Shown: positions 37,001 to 38,842 of the stretch, in pieces
Position numbering within the stretch: the first letter of the stretch is position 1
Layout of the letters: each line of letters starts with the position of its first letter
Origin: JBCDGZ01 sp038750655
Lineage (GTDB): Bacteria; Bacteroidota; Bacteroidia; Chitinophagales; Saprospiraceae
Assembly (NCBI GenBank): GCA_038750655.1
Contig: JBCDGZ010000067.1
Span: forward strand, 1 to 38,842
Direction of reading: 5' to 3'
DNA length: 38,842 nucleotides
Made by a program: the position numbers and the translations under genes
Notes under the pieces: generated by a model
What the model was told of the DNA's origin: nothing
Database searches by the model: none
The model's input: the letters and a program-made list of their open reading frames with translations, nothing else

Positions 37001-37039
37001 GAAGCCATTTAAGGCGTTGAAAACTTGTGTCGCACTCAT
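25016..37039 (-). CDS. giant 4007-residue beta-rich protein with many degenerate LysM-like modules
   Basis: One uninterrupted frame of 12 kb. Residues 1-~1200 are beta-strand-rich repeats, with VDFGFPYNRDFDRSFSLQA and FIGRGGFYLGVLNGD near residue 1000; this part recalls large proteins annotated DUF6603, from memory. About residues 1223-1263 form an arginine-rich linker (ARRRNTSGG and ALRRNRYRRNQVLRKQ). LysM-like modules follow: near 1562 (YTLQSGDTLASVAEALGA), 1635 (YQTKSGNTLRTIANLF), 1783 (NYTTVNGDTLLRIGYAL), 2042 (TVNAGDSVESLETEYPDLL), ~2900 (YVVQESDTLAS) and ~3000 (YTIMSTDTLDAISAKF), with further weak ones to ~3200. Residues ~3250-4007 are unassigned. There is no signal peptide, membrane segment or sorting tail. 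It begins 12 bases after the MBL gene, in one operon with it. LysM normally binds peptidoglycan or chitin; a structural or secreted role is inferred. Confidence 0.85.
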   Translation of the reverse strand: MSATQVFNALNGFLQTGPGQPTIDLWTAANGSTDLSDMVPMLGLFGISTSYVLTEASLGLSPDGGTVTLSGDGTFAEPGNTIAANAYNISGTLVYTESNTTFTLSLAVTSNWSFSQFFQNLPETFMQNPDQVGLNWQTSVLTKFTISNAIFSGKSGVEQQLLLNGSLLQPDDQFILDKTIMVGNWPLPLSGTVDMPTVDRNYPLLELDAQGNGMTITGTQQADVDGPATLPISNPGLTLVSTQSEDEYALSEAFTSVELFGDFALGSLQGRLSVLILSTGDVWSFSVDFQKETTTLVQGLSQLTSIFGVDLPVPMNFPLLSDFYVSRINVDLQVNTSQSIPTFSMNSLSMTIQSDKEWNPPVPFVTVSDVGIRWVWSWSMVLDESGQFQKINTLNGAAFGTLNFGSEGDGVVLSGLIPDPNFPATGSTENLEQVSNKVSLRTTLLIPDFIINGYLTKDSYIPIGKALQYFFGSSGPSTGLQTMNITSLTFSADPLDQNYYADANILFGDPASPDAEQGWRIDLFVLTIILNQLEFYVQVLGGKVSGGISGVFFIDQGDPSDYTRPRIVISAEYPTQNPDAPEGWRLSGSLYPGTSISVTKLVYKFIYGEVGQLPQWVPDIAIDRLMADFTTGSGTTQSSYKFGGTVSARWQPNIFNTTLKINASASVDVEKPSTSNTASGSISGSFSVNKLAVTASLTFGVPEPTYQFKVQFDQLWLTATTSWREGKNGDNHQVLSLQLGGVTLGDMLEYLVNLAAPTLGFQLDSPWDALKKVDLSQFVLTIDPKENIVEFVFNADVDLVVAKLDSIGVRYSRESQDGKVDMILTGSFLGQNYGADDPLTWDVINDPPPAVPGKGQSFVDLRYLGIGQHVTFSGETTPATVAESIAKLRADMQPPDEDTNPLDGQGLVYSSESEWLIGLDLTLIDTLDLSFIFNDPKLYGLSIALSGERAGSLAGLRFEILYKKITDDIGMFRIEFQVPELFRTIQLGAVSLTLGIIVIEIYTNGNFKVDFGFPYNRDFDRSFSLQAAIFIGRGGFYLGVLNGDTSTQVPRITNGDFSPVIELGIGISAGVGREIKAGILSGGAYVQLEVIFQGVLAWFNPSSNGTAPAQYFKCQAMAAIHGKVYGSVDFSVIKVSVTLEAYAQASITYESYQPMLIEFKASVSAKASVKVLFVKVHFSFKTDLKLNFTVGSAQPTPWIINSSAGDSLNSGSSRLVAASGGRMLQMPVARRRNTSGGSFALRRNRYRRNQVLRKQHFAGLQSAVSSRVVAAEVTLGSPLGLNWQPDQAVFPDAPRTAHLTLLPVFTIADVPLNWNETVPANPTPNYRSAMVLFADTGIAPDAQSAADCSDRSADHSAMATDPNDTSTLAADILTQGLVQYAINALPRSVEQGNTITAGQLELLVEALDDADTMATGFSINSLAIFFSNNIHLSVSGDPNTPPNEKGAMVVPMPPFLQWTSTQIDDVNFANKNEIGTLYEWGISQLLKNYFPVGADNGAAPTDDNPTNYESFTSFMFRDFCLMLVKNALQEMQKLTSNTEVTVQEVNGTVQNLVDIANGLPSATVSYTLQSGDTLASVAEALGATIEELQFLNPNLANDLATKDVGTSLDVIIGVPPEVIALDNSSVAFAIDQCDLGTLVYQTKSGNTLRTIANLFQIQDVATLLDYNNTDFPVLSTSKELLLADATFDLSTQTFNNAPADFDQLRTAGTFFVRYSAPSIFQDSAVPEMASWYVQAITGITENATLLNGLLAGSNIASDVELPPGQTLTVPNTFQIAYNNASNRNNYTTVNGDTLLRIGYALVLQQDFANSDPNGVSNWQSFQGAVRSSSANTWSIPAAPAAIAVLPGEDIVTLVRRLIVGATWTRSNPNAEDSWTYNWPQVAQWMGEANILAPLAAVTVPQARTAQHNPLSFDVITQTYGLSIEEATDALLQLNGLYSEGTTLQIKLLPAQDISVLINQVLQGDSFPSVVNQSSRMLMAGLQLPGLKTDNGHTVPDPDNPLPLYDLTGQQFDINVNSAQPTATAFALQLASNQSWITLMESRTVNAGDSVESLETEYPDLLTYNPGLTNDRLQTGMVVLTEPADSTLNFSYTNQQVIDQSPASGLNVVPIPPTPPSPEKLPISGTVLRTYGLEHRIELQTPVPLPIPTVAGQESVNGNPSLWMFPEDFLQQAIAGVTTLYEVLSTQKGEDGGSSAQQQQNATYGMLLPFKMKQLNSGTEQFSLLGVDTENRQLLLALRTWLLAQQDTSSTQAFLLLSPAPNASNTSGLTVLTPNPDDTYIIKSNLSTESAPPSPVFSAVRMADPAAPNSPLYAASLSALTDFTTLLWEGSVVGGTGFYFDAGQELPGSAIDEQGNITLQLLVIAGTQQALAPDGRALLPFNNCALLGPGLNAAQQTLYIESADGSETITQALVPPGNIGFQLLTNNPSVSPGNDSDAQIQLKELYSLLTFAVNAKTGSPFVASASGLPVMPGPSDGTQQQPWEQEKDLRNAQAAGTEPSQSEVDAAETYHYYKQVLPVARFVAEGTPEAAAQVVGLPDPSEDPYRGYGMLSSLPSAEFAFGFGDVLGNRTQAAGANQGITEIEVGYTDNLIGLSEWPAISSYFEVQGTSGNASLRAVITYRSSELVPSPSQSAAATQDLITQNINKYRAVYYQLVQSNITAWIVSSLKVVDDPNYSNRGLQLPDVGLIWKFVAGAYVYASALSKLNPAQPTTFSTLDAMITTYGIRYTELAQANADTLLQDLFGSTLPVVPAYYPYVENQSISTFYGLPPNGWPKPATAADLLKASENQELPLRSGTAMVIPTQTLTTGNNQPTKALQTLAAEQYTQIEALASENAAANILAIGFEFTMEVDEDTEMVITVTNTNNNLNAIVAQFVDEGVNTNVIALAQFHQAEPGMLATGVSLSYSSYVVQESDTLASNSSGLSSTILADSNVNTANLFDPGALIYFGQFANLSAGNAPPTLQEFANQYACPIEQLLKSNAAFNLPATSAFVLPGTLAWPAQSEELQTAYTIMSTDTLDAISAKFSQAPGTNSASVLLAQLNENMPDTLLPQINLTIAVGGQNYQINTGNAPTFASTLSELQLQVPSATMDDVVNAIGSLNNVLNTGALLLCPPAQLGQDSNPSNITASYGVDASSFALANAAMQGLIVPGLTLYTADGLTQITTQENDTFNTLTTRFADQNVQVSIGEIMTAGQNQDTTFLKAGAIALLPPPNISASVNIGSGGPYASPINPLQVSLRLVRPATLIYPDFRTNSGTGPVEMVESPISAPAQKASDQGGLTFNTFVNELTTALPNLRVGTAQVSGVTQDLWFVNFGTTGIHNVTLGNTDSQVVVFGSGPAVSNTTPPNFFALTPLYQYLVSRQNISIQPLNANGQLGDATLVSFQNIDVEMWARKFVEDFDRFLSGPFVTAIYDDEVLRQSLTSAISSKQALIPLIAEGLDNVLDIGVVEDVEALTNAKAALKQKLGVSLAKAYEASVLVQYNSSIDSAWQETGSTLAPAALYGNGKVTGSTVPLTITAAKTQLADTNSYVNFLVTLNNPPLNRNVQGAFEYEISHLEFNISDENVPAPYQASDWLTFVPLQDKEEKPAALMNTDPGAVDIPIPLRTFPDLPIIIGQSAEQSSTTNISSISDLSFWEYTFTYSHQHAEQDAVMITAEFNLAPPQLRASALAADRDLFTELAQYNEVATPLWKDLNALIDTESTVDRSTIQYAVATFAQLASNVSEYWGARIPPSQTSSSPTDDLVAQLSYNFESRVMYREDGNLDSLTLISLDGNPGPNGTWPVVYIKEVDDKFHPLEAKTPSDNALVYEVPETSDIPATAWPIFKIVWENLNIGEVQNARTEMWVERNQGLLEDVPTNPRFLFATDRVLAASVVTPLNNYSDRVYINSMGSSLTEALNATFSALFATALNEQQVTMELSYGFELVGPAPDADQGLVTYQPIGLYPNQTLSAATGNELNTVIENWKTVYNPSTTGGEWVFSLKLYSRFTTNPQVVLTIDYMVYKIV

Positions 37040-37051
37040 AGGAAGGGGGCT

Positions 37052-38524
37052 TTAGGAGAATTGAATTAATCGTTGTTGGAAGCGGGAGGCTTGGCGGGCT
37101 GGGCGGGGTCGGCCTTTTCGTTTGATGCGTACGGTAGGGCCGGCCGCGGCAGGAGCCGGCTGCTTTTCTGCATAGTCGGTGATCCGCTCCGCCATTTTAA
37201 TCCTACTATCTAGTGGGATAGGAGCATTGAGAACAGTAGTCGTTGGTGATTCCGTGAACTTTGTAGATTGCAGATCGGGAACACCAACGAGGGTGGTATC
37301 GCCATTGGCCTGGGTCGTATACTTCCAACTTGCGTGACTGTTGATGGGCTGGAGAGTATTTACTCCACTAGCTGACTGCGCACTGTCGCTTCCAAAGTTG
37401 TAAGTGAGATAAGGATCAGTGCCCGAATATCGGGTTCCGAAGATGTTACTTTGAGTATCAAACGTATAGGAGAGATTTTTGGTCGGCGTTATCAAAGGGG
37501 CAGTAATGATCAAGTCTTGATCATAATAGCACTGAATCCGATGCGCATCATCTTGTTGGAGGCGAGGATCTTTTATCAAAGGTGCAGTCAATGGCGGTTT
37601 AAAACGATTGATCAATTCTAAAGAAGGATGCTGATGCCGCTCATAAGAACTTATGCTAATCGTCTTAGATTGCAGAATGGTAGCGAAGGTTTTTACAACC
37701 TCGACATGGTTGTCACTCGCTCTCTTGTTACCCGTAACTGCGAGACCTGTCGTTCGACTTCCGTGATGAGGTAGAGTGGTCATTATATTTGAGGCAAATA
37801 GAGAAGGAGGAGGGCTCTGAGACGGTTGAAAAGTTTGGTTGAATGCTGACATAGTTTTATTGGTCGCATCCCCGCAGATGACATAACAGATTTTTTTATA
37901 AAAAAGGGCACAGACGATGGAAACGCGGTTGAGTGGCTCGGATTTTATCTTTTTTTGGGGTGGTTCCCCCGTGGTATTCGTACTCAGTGTACCAGATACC
38001 ACATTGGCAACTAAAGGGAATACAGTGACGGTTCCATCGGGGCTTTTCCACAACGATTCCGTAAAACCCTCCGTCGTATTATAGGAAGTATAATCGGGAT
38101 TCAGCCCACAAATTTTCCCTTTATCGCAATACTCATTTGTTTCTAGGTATTTTAAAATATTGAAATTATTTTTTGTGTAATTCTCTGCATTTCCTCCGTA
38201 AAAGACCATTTCCACAATGAGCTTTTTTTGGGATTCAAATTTATCTAATAGGGGCCTGGTAAGACTAATATGATCGTTATCACTGTGGGAGAAAACGATG
38301 AGGTCAATTTTCGGGGTATCCATCTTAGAAATCTTCCCTATCATGTATTTAAGATTTTCATCTATTTCGGGCTTGGGGTTTTTTGTAGACAAGTCATCTG
38401 ACCCACAGTCGAATAGAAGCGTATGAACCAACTTTCTAGGATTACTATCATCATAAATCTCAACAAAGGTGCATTGTCCTTGGCCGACATCTACGACGGT
38501 TACGTGTACTTCTGCTATTGCCAT
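37052..38524 (-). CDS. ComEC-like metallo-beta-lactamase-fold hydrolase with basic tail (copy 1)
   Basis: This 490-residue protein has no signal peptide or membrane segment. It opens with the MBL strand VTVVDVGQGQCTFVE and LLFDCGS, then carries the metal motif SHSDNDH (H80, D82, D84, H85), where Asp replaces the second His as in the ComEC branch. Further matches to that branch are NRVSIVCALFY, VICGDA (D219) and LPHHGSRTTG (H253, H254). ComEC-type domains are proposed to act on nucleic acid, so a nuclease or phosphodiesterase role is possible. The tail (RIKRKGRPRPARQASRFQQR) is strongly basic. It is upstream of the giant gene by 12 bases, and 11 bases downstream of a second copy. Confidence 0.85.
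   Translation of the reverse strand: MAIAEVHVTVVDVGQGQCTFVEIYDDSNPRKLVHTLLFDCGSDDLSTKNPKPEIDENLKYMIGKISKMDTPKIDLIVFSHSDNDHISLTRPLLDKFESQKKLIVEMVFYGGNAENYTKNNFNILKYLETNEYCDKGKICGLNPDYTSYNTTEGFTESLWKSPDGTVTVFPLVANVVSGTLSTNTTGEPPQKKIKSEPLNRVSIVCALFYKKICYVICGDATNKTMSAFNQTFQPSQSPPPSLFASNIMTTLPHHGSRTTGLAVTGNKRASDNHVEVVKTFATILQSKTISISSYERHQHPSLELINRFKPPLTAPLIKDPRLQQDDAHRIQCYYDQDLIITAPLITPTKNLSYTFDTQSNIFGTRYSGTDPYLTYNFGSDSAQSASGVNTLQPINSHASWKYTTQANGDTTLVGVPDLQSTKFTESPTTTVLNAPIPLDSRIKMAERITDYAEKQPAPAAAGPTVRIKRKGRPRPARQASRFQQRLIQFS
37131..37352. repeat. direct repeat, copy 1 (partner 38621-38842)
   Basis: These 222 bases match 38621-38842 at a fixed offset of 1490, with 5 differences counted by eye. 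Similarity weakens just to the left, where the two gene tails diverge, and continues beyond the window to the right. It reflects tandem duplication or gene conversion of the MBL gene. Confidence 0.9.
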
Positions 38525-38535
38525 AATTTTTTGAT

Positions 38536-38842
38536 TTAAGAAACGGTTTGTAATTGTTGCTCTAAGCGCCGCTGCGGCCGCGCCGGGCGGTATACTCGAT
38601 TGCCTTTTCTTTTGATGCGAATGGTAGGGCCGGCCGCGGCTGGAGTCGGCTGCTTTTCTGCATAGTCGGTGACCCGCTCCGCCATTTTAATCCTACTATC
38701 TAGTGGGATAGGAGCATTGAGAACAGTAGTTGTTGGTGATTCCGTGAACTTTGTAGATTGCAGATCGGGAACACCAACGAGGGTGGTATCGCCATTGGCC
38801 TGGGTCGTATACTTCCAACTTGCGTGACTGTTGATGGGCTGG
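38536..38842 (-). CDS. C-terminal part of a second ComEC-like MBL protein (copy 2, cut by window edge)
   Basis: An open frame enters from the right edge and ends with TAA at 38536-38538. About 101 residues are visible. They repeat the C-terminus of the copy-1 protein almost exactly (from INSHASWKYTTQANGDTTLV through AERVTDYAEKQ), and then diverge: after GPTIRIKRKG the tail reads NRVYRPARPQRRLEQQLQ instead of RPRPARQASRFQQRLIQF. The metal-site region lies outside the window, so activity cannot be judged. The 11-base spacing to copy 1 indicates a shared operon. Confidence 0.85.
   Translation of the reverse strand, partial: QPINSHASWKYTTQANGDTTLVGVPDLQSTKFTESPTTTVLNAPIPLDSRIKMAERVTDYAEKQPTPAAAGPTIRIKRKGNRVYRPARPQRRLEQQLQTVS
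38621..38842. repeat. direct repeat, copy 2 (partner 37131-37352)
   Basis: This is the right-hand copy of the MBL-gene repeat, truncated by the window end. The five substitutions include three that change an amino acid (V/I, A/T, I/V), so both copies appear to be under coding constraint. Confidence 0.9.

Noticed and set aside
25016..37039. The giant gene as a non-ribosomal peptide or polyketide synthase, or a phage tape-measure protein
   Set aside because: No adenylation, ketosynthase or carrier motifs, and no long coiled-coil; the visible modules are LysM-like and beta-rich.
25016..37039. The cluster as an extracellular contractile injection system
   Set aside because: LysM modules occur in such systems, but no sheath, tube, baseplate, spike or AAA+ ATPase gene is in the window.

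Overview
The window looks like a chromosomal piece from a Bacteroidota bacterium, probably close to the Saprospiria/Lewinella group. The evidence is the T9SS-type C-terminal sorting domains on small secreted proteins, Bacteroidota-style promoter boxes (TAnnTTTG) in place of E. coli-like ones, short hydrophobic signal peptides and lipoproteins, ECF sigma / TPR-membrane gene pairs, and family-typical icd, ruvB and glgA. The placement comes from these features, not from a database match.

Region 1 (1-18119) is mostly ordinary. It holds a split 5'-nucleotidase made as two proteins with the C-terminal domain gene first (491-2718), an A-type Fe-S carrier (2895), two tandem secreted proteins that resemble TIMP/NTR domains and carry sorting tails (3446-4902), NADP-isocitrate dehydrogenase (5029-6294), a thioredoxin-fold lipoprotein-type oxidoreductase with a downstream lipoprotein (6467-8501), ruvB, a small HExxH protein and a CotH-like protein. 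It also holds a 1259-residue fusion of a metallophosphatase, a kinase-like segment and an outer-membrane barrel, an outer-membrane beta-barrel protein, and glycogen synthase.

Region 2 (18123-38842) is all on the minus strand except for one gene remnant, and it is unusual. Read in the direction of transcription it runs: a second copy (cut by the window edge) and a complete copy of a ComEC-like metallo-beta-lactamase-fold protein with a basic tail; a 4007-residue protein with a beta-rich N-terminal third followed by many degenerate LysM-like modules; an 804-bp gap carrying a subtilase-like gene fragment on the other strand; a LodA-family quinoprotein amino-acid oxidase fused to a von Willebrand A domain and a carboxypeptidase-regulatory-like domain; its LodB-like flavoprotein partner; an ECF sigma factor; and a membrane TPR protein. 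The lodA/lodB pairing is established for cysteine-tryptophylquinone oxidases that make hydrogen peroxide. The fusion to VWA, and the proximity to the giant LysM protein and the duplicated MBL proteins, is the best candidate here for an undescribed system. None of the four cluster proteins has a recognisable Sec signal peptide.

No tRNA, rRNA, CRISPR array, insertion sequence or replication origin was recognised. Domain names rest on reading motifs and on memory of families; no search was run.
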